Source of the DNA: Actinoallomurus spadix
Lineage (GTDB): Bacteria; Actinomycetota; Actinomycetes; Streptosporangiales; Streptosporangiaceae
DNA length: 64,000 nt
Direction: 5' to 3'
Assembly (NCBI RefSeq): GCF_024055725.1
Contig: NZ_JAMXMX010000015.1
Span: 1-64,000, forward strand
Shown: piece after piece, positions 8,209 through 16,864 of the stretch
Position numbering within the stretch: the stretch's first letter is position 1
Layout of the letters: the number at the start of each line of letters is the position of its first letter
The notes under the pieces: generated by a model
What the model was told of the DNA's origin: nothing
Seen by the model: the letters and a program-made list of their open reading frames with translations, nothing else
Database searches by the model: none
Made by a program: the position numbers and the translations under genes

Positions 8209-9273
8209 TCAGGCGGCGGGGCAGGCGGGGACGCCGCCCTGACCGGTCCGGATGGCGGTCAGGGCCTGCAGGGCGCCGTGCATGGTGTCGACACGGACCA
8301 GCCGCAGGCCCTTGGGCTTGGCGGCGACGGCGTCGGCGCAGTTCTGCGCGGGGGTGAGGAAGATCGTGGCCCCGGCCTTCCGCGCGGCGACCATCTTCTG
8401 CTGGATGCCGCCGATGGGGCCGACCTGGCCCTCCGGTGTGATCGTCCCGGTGCCCGCGATGAACCGGCCGCCCGTGACGTCCTCCGGCGTCAGCTTGTCG
8501 TAGATCCCAAGGGAGAACATCAGCCCGGCGCTGGGGCCGCCGATGTCACCGACGCTGATCTTGACGGTGACGGGGAACTGGTACTTCTCCTTGAGGATCA
8601 CGCCGACGATCGCCTTGCCGGCCTTGCCGCCGGTCTTGTCCGGCGAGACGACCGTCTTCACCGGCACCTGGGTCTCCTTGCCGTCCCGCTTGACGGTGAA
8701 GGTGACCGTGTCGCCGGGCTTGTGCGCGCCGACGCCCGCGGTGACGCCGGAGATGTCCTTGATCGGCTTGCCGTCGATCGCGGTGATCTGGTCGCCGGGC
8801 CGCAGTTTGCCGTCCGACGGCAGGCCCTTCTGGACGGAGTCGACCAGCACCGCGACGGTGACCGGCCTGTGCAGCTCGTTCATCGCGGCGGCGGTGGCGG
8901 ACTCCTGGGAGTCCGACATCTCCTGGGTGTTCTCCTGCTCCACCTTCTTGGTGGAGACGTTCTTCGGGAAGATCGTCTCTTCGGGGACGATCGCGACATC
9001 CGGATCGAGCCAGCCGCGCAGCGCGGTGAACAGGTCGATCCGGTTCCCCGGACCGCCCTGGTAGGCCACCGTGACGAAGTTGAGATGCCCGTCGGTCGGG
9101 TAGGTCGGCGCGCCGGTGATCTGAATCAGCGGGGCCTTGCCCAATTTGCCCAGCGTGTCCGACGTCGGACCAGGCCGGAGCGCGACGTACGGCACGGGCA
9201 TGAGCGCCGCGGCCAAGCCCAGCAGGAGGATCAGGCAGCTCGCGACGACCAGGGTGGCAGCACGGCGGGACAT
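8209..9273 (-). CDS. PDZ domain-containing Lon-like serine protease (YlbL type)
   Basis: Membrane-anchored protease of the S16 (Lon proteolytic domain) family, 354 aa. A single N-terminal transmembrane segment (ATLVVASCLILLLGLAAALM) is followed by a PDZ domain (KGLPSDGKLRPGDQITAIDGKPI) and a C-terminal Lon-like domain. The Ser-Lys dyad appears as Ser248 in GGPSAGLMF and Lys293 in GGIQQKMVAA, 45 residues apart as expected for Lon. The ATG at 9271-9273 is chosen because the membrane segment then starts within ten residues. Family knowledge: YlbL-type proteins act at the outer face of the membrane. The downstream end meets the PPA1309-family gene. Confidence 0.92.
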   Translation of the reverse strand: MSRRAATLVVASCLILLLGLAAALMPVPYVALRPGPTSDTLGKLGKAPLIQITGAPTYPTDGHLNFVTVAYQGGPGNRIDLFTALRGWLDPDVAIVPEETIFPKNVSTKKVEQENTQEMSDSQESATAAAMNELHRPVTVAVLVDSVQKGLPSDGKLRPGDQITAIDGKPIKDISGVTAGVGAHKPGDTVTFTVKRDGKETQVPVKTVVSPDKTGGKAGKAIVGVILKEKYQFPVTVKISVGDIGGPSAGLMFSLGIYDKLTPEDVTGGRFIAGTGTITPEGQVGPIGGIQQKMVAARKAGATIFLTPAQNCADAVAAKPKGLRLVRVDTMHGALQALTAIRTGQGGVPACPAA

Positions 9274-9283
9274 GCCCGGAAGC

Positions 9284-9475
9284 CTACGCGGTCGAGCGCG
9301 GCCGCCGTCCCCGGGTCTTGCGACGTGGCCGCTCCAGGGCGGCACGGAATCGCTGGAAGTGCTCGACCTCCTCGAACGACCCCCGCACTCGCGGCCTGCG
9401 TCCCCGCAGGGTCATCAGGGCCCCCGTCAGCAGAGCCACGGCCACCGGGATGGCCCACCACGCCAGGATGGACAT
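9284..9475 (-). CDS. small membrane protein, hypothetical
   Basis: A 63-aa protein with one hydrophobic helix at the N-terminus (ILAWWAIPVAVALLTGALM) and a basic cytoplasmic tail (GRRPRVRGSFEEVEHFQRFRAAL). The ATG at 9473-9475 has GAGGTGA five bases upstream, better than the GTG at 9484. It ends 10 bp before the Lon-like protease gene on the same strand, so the two are probably co-transcribed. I do not recognise a named family; the gene is short but has good coding character and a good ribosome site. Confidence 0.7.
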   Translation of the reverse strand: MSILAWWAIPVAVALLTGALMTLRGRRPRVRGSFEEVEHFQRFRAALERPRRKTRGRRPRSTA

Positions 9476-9533
9476 GCGCGTCACCTCGGTACGAAGCGTT
9501 ACACCCAGGGTAACCTGTGCGCTCCTCCGCAGG

Positions 9534-9956
9534 TCAGTTCGCGCCCACCCATTCTTCGTCCCCGTCCGTGAAGCGCTGGTGCTTCCAGATGGGAACCTGG
9601 GCCTTCAGGTCGTCGATCAGCGTCCGGCAGGCGGCGAACGCCTCCGCGCGGTGCGGGCAGGCGGCGGCCACGACGACGGCGAGATCGCCGATCTCCAGGT
9701 CGCCGACGCGGTGCACCGCCGCGATCGCGCGCACGGGGAACTCCGCGGCGACCTTCTCCAGGACCGTGCGCAGCGTCTCGACGGCGGTCGGATGCGCGGA
9801 GTACGACAGCCGTGTCACCGCGCGCCGGTGATCCTCGTCGCGCACGGTGCCGACGAACAGCGCCGTACCGCCCGCCCCGGGATCGGCGACGGCGGCGAGC
9901 ACCTCGTCCACCGAGAGCGCGGTCTCACGGATTTCGGCCAGCCGGATCACGTCCAC
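9534..9956 (-). CDS. moaE: molybdopterin synthase catalytic subunit MoaE
   Basis: MoaE is the large subunit of molybdopterin synthase, which with MoaD thiolates cyclic pyranopterin monophosphate during molybdenum cofactor synthesis. The 140-aa product has the family landmarks: GGTALFVGTVRDEDHRRAVTRLSYSAH near residue 30, IAAVHRVGDLEIGDLAVVVAAACPHRAEAF, and the terminal VPIWKHQRFTDGDEEWVG block with the conserved PIWK lysine. The GTG at 9954-9956 fits MoaE length; no strong ribosome site is visible and a GTG two codons later is also possible. No other moa gene is in the window. Confidence 0.9.
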   Translation of the reverse strand: MDVIRLAEIRETALSVDEVLAAVADPGAGGTALFVGTVRDEDHRRAVTRLSYSAHPTAVETLRTVLEKVAAEFPVRAIAAVHRVGDLEIGDLAVVVAAACPHRAEAFAACRTLIDDLKAQVPIWKHQRFTDGDEEWVGAN

Positions 9957-10083
9957 GGACGAACGGTACCCGCTGGCAGGACGGCCCCTCCGGCCGGTAC
10001 GAGCCGAGAATGAGAGGCGTACACGGCCCTGCGGGTCGCATCCGCGAGGGCAGGCCGCTTTGAACCTCGCACGTACGGAGGCG

Positions 10084-10155
10084 GGAAGCGTTCCCGCCCG
10101 CACCCGGACCCGGACCCGGTCAAGCCTGGCGGAAGCGTTCCCGCCCGCACCCGGA
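10084..10155. repeat. 25-bp direct repeat in the moaE-epimerase intergenic space
   Basis: A 25-bp sequence beginning GGAAGCGTTCCCGCCCG occurs at 10084-10108 and again at 10131-10155, 47 bp apart. A related GAAACGTTCCGG lies at about 10171-10182. Each contains a GGAA-GCG-TTCC-like inverted core. The repeats sit between the epimerase stop (10212) and moaE, upstream of moaE, so they could be regulatory sites or simple duplication. Confidence 0.6.
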
Positions 10156-10211
10156 TCACGCCGAGCATGGCTGAAACGTTCCGGACCGCGCCGGGGCGGC
10201 CGGACCCGGGC

Positions 10212-11297
10212 CTAACTGCGGCGCTTGCGCCGGGCGCGCCGTACGATCGCGGCGGTGCCGATGACGGCGACGGTCGCGCCTGCGGCCGTGGCCATCGTGG
10301 CCTCCTTCCGGGCCAGCCTGCGGCCGACCACGGCGTGCCGCCCGGAGACCTCCTCCAGCAGCGCGGCCAGCGCCTCGGCGTTGTCGTGCGCCGGTTTCCA
10401 GCCCACCTGGCGCAGCGTCGCGCAGTCGGCGACCCAGGGATAGACCACATAGTGCAGGTCGGTGGCCGGCGCCGGCGTCACGCCGATGCGGTGTAGCCGC
10501 TGCGCGGTGCCGAACGTGATCACGGCCGGCAGCTCGAAGCGCCGCCGTCCCGTGATCTGCTCGACCTCGTCCTGCTCGAGCCAGCCCTCGCTGCCGACCG
10601 CGACGCGGCCGGAGATCTCCCCGGTGACCGCCAGTTCGAGTGCGCTGACCAGGTCGTCGATGTGGCAGAACTGCCAGCGCGGCTCGCAGCCCTTCACCGT
10701 GAGCAGCCGCGGCGCCTCGAAGTGACGGGTCACCACGGTGTCGATCCCGGGACCGACCAGCGCGGCGGGCCGCAGCACGGTCACGGTCATGCCGGGATGC
10801 GCCACCGGCGCCATCGCCGCCAGTTCCTCGATCTCCAGGAAGTCGCCCACGATGCCGTCGTCGGGCTCGGCCGCGAGCGGGGCGTCCTCCGGGAGGGGCA
10901 CCGGGTTGTCCGCCTGCGCGCCGTACACCATCGCGCTGGTCATGACGATCACCCGGCGGACGCGGACCGCCGCCGCGGCGGTGATCACGGTCTGCGCGCC
11001 GCGGACGTTGTACGCGCGCCGCTCCCGGTGATCGGTGTCCGGGGACAGGTCCATGTCGAGGTGGACGATCACGTCCACGTCGGAGATGCGGTTGGTGAGC
11101 TGCGGGTCGCGGACGTCGACCACGCGCCAGGTGATCCCCGACACGTCCCCGCGATGGTCGTCGAGGCCGACGACCTTCTTGATGTCCCCCGAGTCCGCCA
11201 GCCGGGCGACCAGGGCACGTCCGATGCCGTCCGCCGCCCCCGTGACGGCGACGACCGGCCCCGTGCTACGCCGTGGGCGAACCTCTCGTGTACTCAA
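10212..11297 (-). CDS. NAD-dependent epimerase/dehydratase (extended SDR)
   Basis: 361-aa extended short-chain dehydrogenase. A Rossmann nucleotide-binding motif is present early (VVAVTGAADGIGRALVARL), followed by VDVIVHLDMD and VIVMTSAMVYGAQ; the Y-x3-K signature is altered. The last 40 residues contain a hydrophobic stretch (ATAAGATVAVIGTAAIV) followed by basic residues, suggesting C-terminal membrane attachment. The start is TTG at 11295-11297 with GGAGGA about 10 bases upstream; no better start is in reach. The sugar or lipid substrate cannot be deduced. It is divergent from the DUF2342 gene with an 89-bp spacer. Confidence 0.82.
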   Translation of the reverse strand: MSTREVRPRRSTGPVVAVTGAADGIGRALVARLADSGDIKKVVGLDDHRGDVSGITWRVVDVRDPQLTNRISDVDVIVHLDMDLSPDTDHRERRAYNVRGAQTVITAAAAVRVRRVIVMTSAMVYGAQADNPVPLPEDAPLAAEPDDGIVGDFLEIEELAAMAPVAHPGMTVTVLRPAALVGPGIDTVVTRHFEAPRLLTVKGCEPRWQFCHIDDLVSALELAVTGEISGRVAVGSEGWLEQDEVEQITGRRRFELPAVITFGTAQRLHRIGVTPAPATDLHYVVYPWVADCATLRQVGWKPAHDNAEALAALLEEVSGRHAVVGRRLARKEATMATAAGATVAVIGTAAIVRRARRKRRS

Positions 11298-11386
11298 GTC
11301 GAGTGAGTCCTCCTAACGCACGCCCCCGGCCGTCGACCGGCTAACGTGAAGGTTGTGACCTATTCATCCTGCCTGAGGTCGAGCCT

Positions 11387-12694
11387 GTGAGCGACATCCC
11401 CTTCGGGTTCAACCGCCCGGACGAGCCCGGTGACGAGAACAAGCCCGGTGACGAGAACCCCTTCGGGCCGGGCGGCATGCAGGATTTCGCCGCCATGCTG
11501 CACCAGTTCGCCGACATGCTGGCCGGCCAGTCCGCGAGCTCCGGCCCGCTGAACTGGGATCTGGCCAAGGACATCGCCCGGCACACCGTGGTCGAGCGCG
11601 GCGACCCCTCGGTGGTCGACGCCGAGCGCCGGGCGGTCGTCGAGGCGCTGCGGCTGGCCGATCTGTGGCTGGACGAGGCGACGACGCTCCCCGCGGGGAT
11701 CCGCAGCCCGCAGGCGTGGAGCCGGTCGGAGTGGATCGAGAACACCCTGCCGGTCTGGTCAAAGGTGTGCGACCCGATCGCCGCGCGGATGGTCGACTCC
11801 ATGGGTGAGGCGATGCCCGAGGAGATGAAGGCCGTCGCCGGCCCGCTCGTCGGGATGATGCGGCAGATGTCGGGCGCCATGGTCGGCGGGCAGGCCGGGC
11901 AGGCGCTGGGCACGCTGGCGCTCGAGGTCGTCGGCTCCGCCGATGTCGGGCTGCCGCTGGCCCCTGAGGGCGTCGGCGCGCTGCTGCCCGCCGGGGTCGC
12001 CGCGTTCGGCGAGGGCCTGGAGGTCGGCGCCGATGAGGTGCGCGTCTACCTTGCGCTGCGCGAGGCCGCCCATCAGCGGCTGTTCGGGCACGTCCCGTGG
12101 CTGCGCGCCCACCTGCTCGGTGCGGTCGAGGACTACGCGCGCGGCATCACCGTGGACCTGTCGAAGATCGAAGAGGCCATCTCCGGAGCGGACCTGACCA
12201 ACCCGGCGGCCCTGCAGGAGGTCCTCGGCGGCGAGATCTCACTCACTCCGGAGGAGACCCCGCAGCAGAAGGCCGCGCTGGCCCGGCTCGAGACCGCGCT
12301 GGCCCTGGTCGAGGGCTGGGTCGGCACCGTCGTCGCGGCCGCCGCCGAGGGACGGCTGCCGTCCGCGGGCAAGCTCGGGGAGGCCGTGCGCCGCCGCCGT
12401 GCCACCGGGGGTCCCGCCGAGCGCACCTTTGCCACGCTCGTCGGCCTCGAACTTCGGCCCCGGCGGCTGCGGGAGGCCGCCGCCCTGTGGTCCGCCCTGG
12501 GCGAGGCGCGCGGCAACGAGGGGCGCGACGCGCTCTGGGCGCACCCGGACCTCCTGCCCACCGCCGACGACCTGGACCACCCCCAGGCGTTCGTCGAGGG
12601 CAAGGCCGACGACCTGGACATCTCCCAGTTCACCGAGCCGGAGGACGAGTCCGGCGACGGTGGGTCCGGCGGTGAGCCGGGCCCCCGCGACTGA
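11387..12694 (+). CDS. zinc-dependent metalloprotease-like protein (DUF2342)
   Basis: 435-aa protein of the actinobacterial DUF2342/hydrolase family. It has a Gly/Glu/Asp-rich N-terminus (GFNRPDEPGDENKPGDENPF), a long helical central part with MVGGQAGQALGTLALEVVGSADVGLPL, and the helix LREAAHQRLFGHVPWLRAHL, whose EAAH...H residues are the likely metal site of the family. The last 50 residues hold the conserved WAHPDLLPTADDLDHPQAFV block. Protease activity is a family annotation and not proven. It is followed after 54 bp by a Nudix gene on the same strand, probably one operon. Confidence 0.85.
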   Translation: MSDIPFGFNRPDEPGDENKPGDENPFGPGGMQDFAAMLHQFADMLAGQSASSGPLNWDLAKDIARHTVVERGDPSVVDAERRAVVEALRLADLWLDEATTLPAGIRSPQAWSRSEWIENTLPVWSKVCDPIAARMVDSMGEAMPEEMKAVAGPLVGMMRQMSGAMVGGQAGQALGTLALEVVGSADVGLPLAPEGVGALLPAGVAAFGEGLEVGADEVRVYLALREAAHQRLFGHVPWLRAHLLGAVEDYARGITVDLSKIEEAISGADLTNPAALQEVLGGEISLTPEETPQQKAALARLETALALVEGWVGTVVAAAAEGRLPSAGKLGEAVRRRRATGGPAERTFATLVGLELRPRRLREAAALWSALGEARGNEGRDALWAHPDLLPTADDLDHPQAFVEGKADDLDISQFTEPEDESGDGGSGGEPGPRD

Positions 12695-12748
12695 CGCTCC
12701 CCTCTCTGAACGAGACGGCGCCGGCCCGGCCGCGCCCGTGAGGTGACC

Positions 12749-13291
12749 ATGACGCTGCACGCCGACGCCGTACGGGCGCTGTCGGACTGGACGGCGCCCG
12801 ACGCCGAGCAGGACCTGCTGCGCCGCGACTTCCTCGCGCACCTGTCGGCGCACGAGAACGCCATGTTGCGCGAATGCGTGCCCGGCCACCTGACGGCCAG
12901 CGCGGTCGTCCTCGACTCCGCCGGGGAACGGGTGCTCCTCACGCTGCATCCGAAGGCGGGGATGTGGCTGCAGCTCGGCGGTCACTGCGAACCGCACGAC
13001 GCCACGCTCGCGGGCGCGGCGCTGCGCGAGGCGACCGAGGAGTCCGGCATCGACGGCCTGCGCCTGCTGCCCGGGCCGCTCCACCTCGACCGGCACCGCG
13101 TCTGGTGCCACGGCGGTTCGTACCACCTGGACGTCCAGTACGTCGCCGTCGCCCCGGCCGGCGCCCGGGAGCGGCTCAGTGAGGAGTCCGCCGACCTGCG
13201 CTGGTTCCCCGCCGACGGCCTCCCCGAGGACACCGACGAGGTCGTGCGCCGCCTGGTCGATCGCGCCCGCCGGCTCGAGACCGGTTCCTGA
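12749..13291 (+). CDS. Nudix hydrolase
   Basis: 180-aa Nudix-fold pyrophosphohydrolase. The catalytic loop is recognisable as GGHCEPHDATLAGAALREA followed by TEESGI, a slightly lengthened Nudix box with the REXXEE core intact. Metal-dependent hydrolysis of a nucleoside-diphosphate-X compound is the family reaction; the substrate is not readable. The ATG at 12749 overlaps a GAGGTGA sequence at 12740-12746; a GTG at 12743 is an alternative start two codons earlier. It lies directly downstream of the DUF2342 gene. Confidence 0.88.
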   Translation: MTLHADAVRALSDWTAPDAEQDLLRRDFLAHLSAHENAMLRECVPGHLTASAVVLDSAGERVLLTLHPKAGMWLQLGGHCEPHDATLAGAALREATEESGIDGLRLLPGPLHLDRHRVWCHGGSYHLDVQYVAVAPAGARERLSEESADLRWFPADGLPEDTDEVVRRLVDRARRLETGS

Positions 13292-13420
13292 GCCGGTCGT
13301 ACCGCCGGGCGTGCGTCCCCGTACGTGCCCGGCCCGTCGAGCCGGAGTCCAGCGGCTCTCGACCCGCCGGAGAGGACGTCGCGGAACGATCCGGTGCGGG
13401 ATCGTGACCGGAGGGCCCGC

Positions 13421-13666
13421 ATGCGAGAAGACGACGTCCAGAGTTCGCTGCTGCGGAGGCTGCTGCGCTCCCTCCAGCACTGCCTGATCTACGCGGGGGC
13501 CGGCACGTGGTCATCCCCCGAGATCTTCGACGCCCTGTGGCCGAACGAGGCCCGGCGCCAGGGGCTGTCACCCGAGCGGATCACCGCCTATGAGCATCTG
13601 CCGGACCACGAGCGCCGCCTCCTCATGCGGCTCGACGACGAGTTCAGGCGCGAGAACGAGAGGTAG
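13421..13666 (+). CDS. hypothetical small protein upstream of P-loop ATPase
   Basis: 81-aa, highly charged protein beginning MREDDVQSSLLRRLLRSLQ and containing AGTWSSPEIFDALWPNEARRQGL and a C-terminal HERRLLMRLDDEF segment. GGAGGG lies 6 bases before the ATG. I do not recognise the family. The gene ends 65 bp before the Sll1717-type ATPase gene on the same strand and may be its partner. Confidence 0.65.
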   Translation: MREDDVQSSLLRRLLRSLQHCLIYAGAGTWSSPEIFDALWPNEARRQGLSPERITAYEHLPDHERRLLMRLDDEFRRENER

Positions 13667-13731
13667 ATCACCCACAGCGCGGCCGACCGTGACAGGATCT
13701 CTGATGATCCCCCTCGGGTGGTGGAGGAGTC

Positions 13732-15240
13732 ATGGCGCGGTTGATCCTGTCCTCCAAGATCCTCGATGGTCTCGACTTCGGCGCGCCGTCCGCCGAGCGT
13801 GACATCGGGCGCGGCCTGGAGAAGTGCTTCGTCGAGTCGGCGACCTACAACCGCGTCCACTCGGGCGCCAAGACAGTGCTCCTCGGCAACCGCGGATCCG
13901 GCAAGAGCGCCATCTTCCAGGTGCTCGCCAAACGCGAGCGCACCGCCGGGAACCGCGTGATCGAGCTGTCCCCGGAGGACTACTCGTACGAGCTGCTCAG
14001 CTCCACGATGGCCGCCGAGAACGCCGGGGCCTGGGCGAAGCACGGCGCGTACGCCGCCGCCTGGAAGTACCTGCTCTACGTCTTGGTCATGAAGGAGGTC
14101 GCCCGGAAGGGCATGCGGCTCGCGAAGGGCGCGGGCGCCGACATCAACGCGTACCTCCGCAAGAACCACGCCAACGTGCAGATGGGCCGGATCTCCCTCC
14201 TCATCTCGTACCTCAAGCGGCTGGAGAACATCAAGCTCGGCCCGATCGAGGCGGGCGCGAAGACGCGGGAGCTCGACCGGCTCTACAACCTGGAGGAGAT
14301 CCACTCCCTGCTGCCCGCCCTCCAGAAGGTCCTCGACCGGCAGCGCGTCACGATCGTCGTGGACGAGCTCGACCGGGGCTGGGACTCCTCCGAGGACGCC
14401 AAGGCGTTCGTGGCCGGGCTGTTCCAGGCCTGCGTGTCCGTCAACAACCTGCACCCGAACCTGACCGTGTGCGTCTCCCTGCGGCGGGAGCTGTACGACG
14501 ACATCCCCGCGCTGTACGAGGACGCGCAGAAGTACCGGGACCTGCTGGAGACGATCCGGTGGAGCGAGGACTCCCTCCTCGAACTCATCGCCAAGCGCAT
14601 CCGGTACTCCGCGCGCGAGATGGGCTACGACGCCCAGGTCCTCGACCGCGCCGACGACCTGACGTGCTGGAACGCCGTGTTCGCCCCGGTTCCCGGCGGG
14701 CCCGTGGACGGGTCGTTCCGCTACGTCGCCGACCGCACCCTCTACCGGCCGCGCGAGATCATCGAGTTCTGCACGACCGTGCTGGAGGTCGCGCGGGACC
14801 GTGCACCGGCCCTTCCGCTGCCGTTCGAGATGCTCCGGCCGGCCGAGCGCGGCTACTCGGAGGAGCGGACGAAGGACATCGCCGCGGAGTACCGCTTCCA
14901 GTACCCCGGCCTGCTCGGCGTGTTCGAGGTGTTCCGCGGCCGGGACCACACGTTCGACCGGGAGGACCTCCAGCTGCTCTGCCTGGAGCTGGTCCTCGGC
15001 GACGTTCCGACGAACGGCACGTCCTCGTGGCTGCCCGCCCGCGACCCGGACGGCCTGATCGAGGTCCTCTGGCAGACGGGCTTCCTCACCGCCCGGCCCG
15101 TCGGGGACGCGGCCCCGGCGGGCGACGGCCGGGAGGGGTTCATCGGCGTCCACCAGGTGCAGCACCTGAACCTCGCGGCGGTGCAGCGCTTCCAGGTGCA
15201 CCCGATGTTCCGCGCCTACCTCGGCATGCGAATCGGTTAG
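13732..15240 (+). CDS. P-loop ATPase, Sll1717 family
   Basis: 502-aa ATPase. Walker A is GNRGSGKS at 52-59 and Walker B is VTIVVDELDR with Asp211-Glu212. After the nucleotide domain come helices rich in charged residues, then RTLYRPREIIEFCTTVLEVA, which resembles the sensor/arginine-finger region of KAP/STAND-type ATPases, and a winged-helix-like C-terminus ending in QRFQVHPMFRAYLGM. GGAGGAG precedes the ATG. Members of this type are described as P-loop ATPases of the Sll1717 family with no settled role; homologous architectures occur near defence genes. The only neighbour on the same strand is the 81-aa gene upstream. No nuclease domain is visible. Confidence 0.75.
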   Translation: MARLILSSKILDGLDFGAPSAERDIGRGLEKCFVESATYNRVHSGAKTVLLGNRGSGKSAIFQVLAKRERTAGNRVIELSPEDYSYELLSSTMAAENAGAWAKHGAYAAAWKYLLYVLVMKEVARKGMRLAKGAGADINAYLRKNHANVQMGRISLLISYLKRLENIKLGPIEAGAKTRELDRLYNLEEIHSLLPALQKVLDRQRVTIVVDELDRGWDSSEDAKAFVAGLFQACVSVNNLHPNLTVCVSLRRELYDDIPALYEDAQKYRDLLETIRWSEDSLLELIAKRIRYSAREMGYDAQVLDRADDLTCWNAVFAPVPGGPVDGSFRYVADRTLYRPREIIEFCTTVLEVARDRAPALPLPFEMLRPAERGYSEERTKDIAAEYRFQYPGLLGVFEVFRGRDHTFDREDLQLLCLELVLGDVPTNGTSSWLPARDPDGLIEVLWQTGFLTARPVGDAAPAGDGREGFIGVHQVQHLNLAAVQRFQVHPMFRAYLGMRIG

Positions 15241-15266
15241 GAGGACGATGGACTCGCCGACCTCCG

Positions 15267-15947
15267 CTACTGAGCCCCGAGGCGCTCCCCGCCGTGGGAG
15301 GAGCGCGCCGCGCCGGCCTGGCCGTGGCGGTGGAGGAAGGCGTCGACGAGCCTGTCGGTGAAATCGTGACCGACGGGCTCGCCGGTGACGAGCACGCGAT
15401 AGTAGAGGGGGCCCACCAACTGGTCCGTCTCGGCCGCCAGGTCGAGGTCGGCCGGGAGTCGCCCTCGTTCCACGGCGCGTTCCAGGGGCATGCGGTCGCG
15501 GCGGCGTTGCGCGTCGAGGTACCTGGAGCGGAACTCCTGGGCGAACGCGGGATCCTGTTGTGCCTGGGCGAGCAGAGCCCGGAGGACGGCGCCGGGGTCG
15601 GACGCGCTGAGGAACCAGGCCAGCCGGCGCAGATGGTCCCGCAGGTCGACGGCGAGATCCCCGGAATCGGGCGGCGTCAGGTCCTCGGACGCGTCTTCGA
15701 GCAGGGCGTCCATGAGGACGTCGGTCTTGGTCCTCCACCAGCGGTAGATGGTCTGCTTGGCGACGCCGGCTCTCGCGGCGATGCCCTCCATGGTGACACC
15801 GGCGAAGCCCTTCTCGACGAGCAGGTCGTCGGCCGCGTGCAAGATCGCCTGCCGGGCCTGTTCGCTCCGGCCATGCCGGTTGCCGTGGTGACGCCGCTCC
15901 GATCCCAGGGTGCCGCGGTCATCCGCCGCTCGTGTCGCCGCTGCCAT
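15267..15947 (-). CDS. TetR-family transcriptional regulator
   Basis: 226-aa TetR repressor. The helix-turn-helix (VTMEGIAARAGVAKQTIYRWWRTKTDVLMDAL) is preceded by an unusually long, basic N-terminal arm of about 40 residues. The C-terminal ligand domain is of the TetR_C_11-like kind. The ATG at 15945-15947 has GGGAGGCGAG just upstream. It is divergent from the O-methyltransferase gene, and a palindrome at 15989-16006 in the 71-bp spacer is a likely shared operator, so the methyltransferase is its probable target. Confidence 0.9.
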   Translation of the reverse strand: MAAATRAADDRGTLGSERRHHGNRHGRSEQARQAILHAADDLLVEKGFAGVTMEGIAARAGVAKQTIYRWWRTKTDVLMDALLEDASEDLTPPDSGDLAVDLRDHLRRLAWFLSASDPGAVLRALLAQAQQDPAFAQEFRSRYLDAQRRRDRMPLERAVERGRLPADLDLAAETDQLVGPLYYRVLVTGEPVGHDFTDRLVDAFLHRHGQAGAARSSHGGERLGAQ

Positions 15948-15988
15948 CTCGCCTCCCTCGGTCAGACTAATGCACATCGACGTAGACG

Positions 15989-16006
15989 AGACACAACGTT
16001 GCGTCT
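15989..16006. promoter_or_regulatory. candidate TetR operator
   Basis: AGACACAACGTTGCGTCT is an 18-bp palindrome with a single mismatched pair, centred at 15997/15998. It lies between the divergent TetR gene (start 15947) and O-methyltransferase gene (start 16019), ending 12 bp before the latter's start, so a bound regulator would block that gene. Confidence 0.6.
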
Positions 16007-16018
16007 ACTCTAGCGGTC

Positions 16019-16669
16019 ATGGCATTCACCAACACGCTGGCCGATCCCCGCGTCGATGCGGCCCTCAAGCTGATGTTCGGGCGAGCCGAGCAGGACGAGG
16101 CCGCACTCGCCCGTCTCGGCGCGGGCTTCGCGTCGCTGTCACCCCAGGAGCAGGCGGACGCCGCCGCGGAGATCTACATCCCGATCTCGGCCGCGGGCGG
16201 GACGTTGCTCTACAACCTGGTCCGGGCCGTCCGGCCGGCCACGGTCGTCGAGTTCGGCATGTCCTTCGGGATCTCCACGCTCTACCTGGCCGCCGCCGTA
16301 CGGGACAACGGCACGGGAAGGGTCTTCACCACGGAGCTCAGCAAGGACAAGATCGCCGCAGCACGCCGCACCTTCGCCGACGCGGGCCTGGACGACCTGA
16401 TCACGGTGCTGGAGGGAGACGCCCGCGAGACCCTCCCCAAGGTCGACGGCGACCCGGAGTTCGTCCTGCTGGACGGGTGGAAGGACCTGTGCCTGCCGGT
16501 GCTGCGGCTCCTCGAGCCCCGCCTGCGGCCGGGCACGCTCGTCGTCGCCGACGACATCACCATGAGCGACCTGCGCCCCTACCTCGACTACGTCCGTGAC
16601 CCGGCGAACGGCTACCAGAGCGTCTCCTTCCCGATCGAAGACGGCATGGAGATCAGCTGCCGCCTCTGA
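16019..16669 (+). CDS. SAM-dependent O-methyltransferase (OMT_3 type)
   Basis: 216-aa class I methyltransferase of the catechol/caffeoyl-CoA O-methyltransferase fold. Visible features: EIYIPISAAGGTLLYNLVRA before the SAM site, TVVEFGMSFGISTLYLAAA as motif I, VFTTELSKDKIAAARR with the acidic ribose contact, and FVLLDGWKDLCLPVLRLLEPRL with the metal-region Asp. VVADDITMSDLRPY follows. The substrate is probably a small phenolic compound, inferred from the fold. It is likely controlled by the divergent TetR. Confidence 0.88.
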   Translation: MAFTNTLADPRVDAALKLMFGRAEQDEAALARLGAGFASLSPQEQADAAAEIYIPISAAGGTLLYNLVRAVRPATVVEFGMSFGISTLYLAAAVRDNGTGRVFTTELSKDKIAAARRTFADAGLDDLITVLEGDARETLPKVDGDPEFVLLDGWKDLCLPVLRLLEPRLRPGTLVVADDITMSDLRPYLDYVRDPANGYQSVSFPIEDGMEISCRL

Positions 16670-16864
16670 GAAGGCGGCACGGAGCAACCAGGGTGCGAGG
16701 GCGGGCGGGATGACCTGTTCAGGGTTCCGCCCGCTCTCGGCGACCTCCGGACGCCGGGTCGATGAGCCACCATGACGCCGGCCGTGACGTCACACTCCCG
16801 GCGAACCGGTCATCGTTCGTCACCATCGACGGCAACGAGTCCACGGCGACGATCGGTCGCCGGG

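Noticed and set aside
16784-16793. GTGACGTCAC palindrome as an operator
   Set aside because: It lies between two convergent genes, downstream of both, where an operator would have no promoter to act on.
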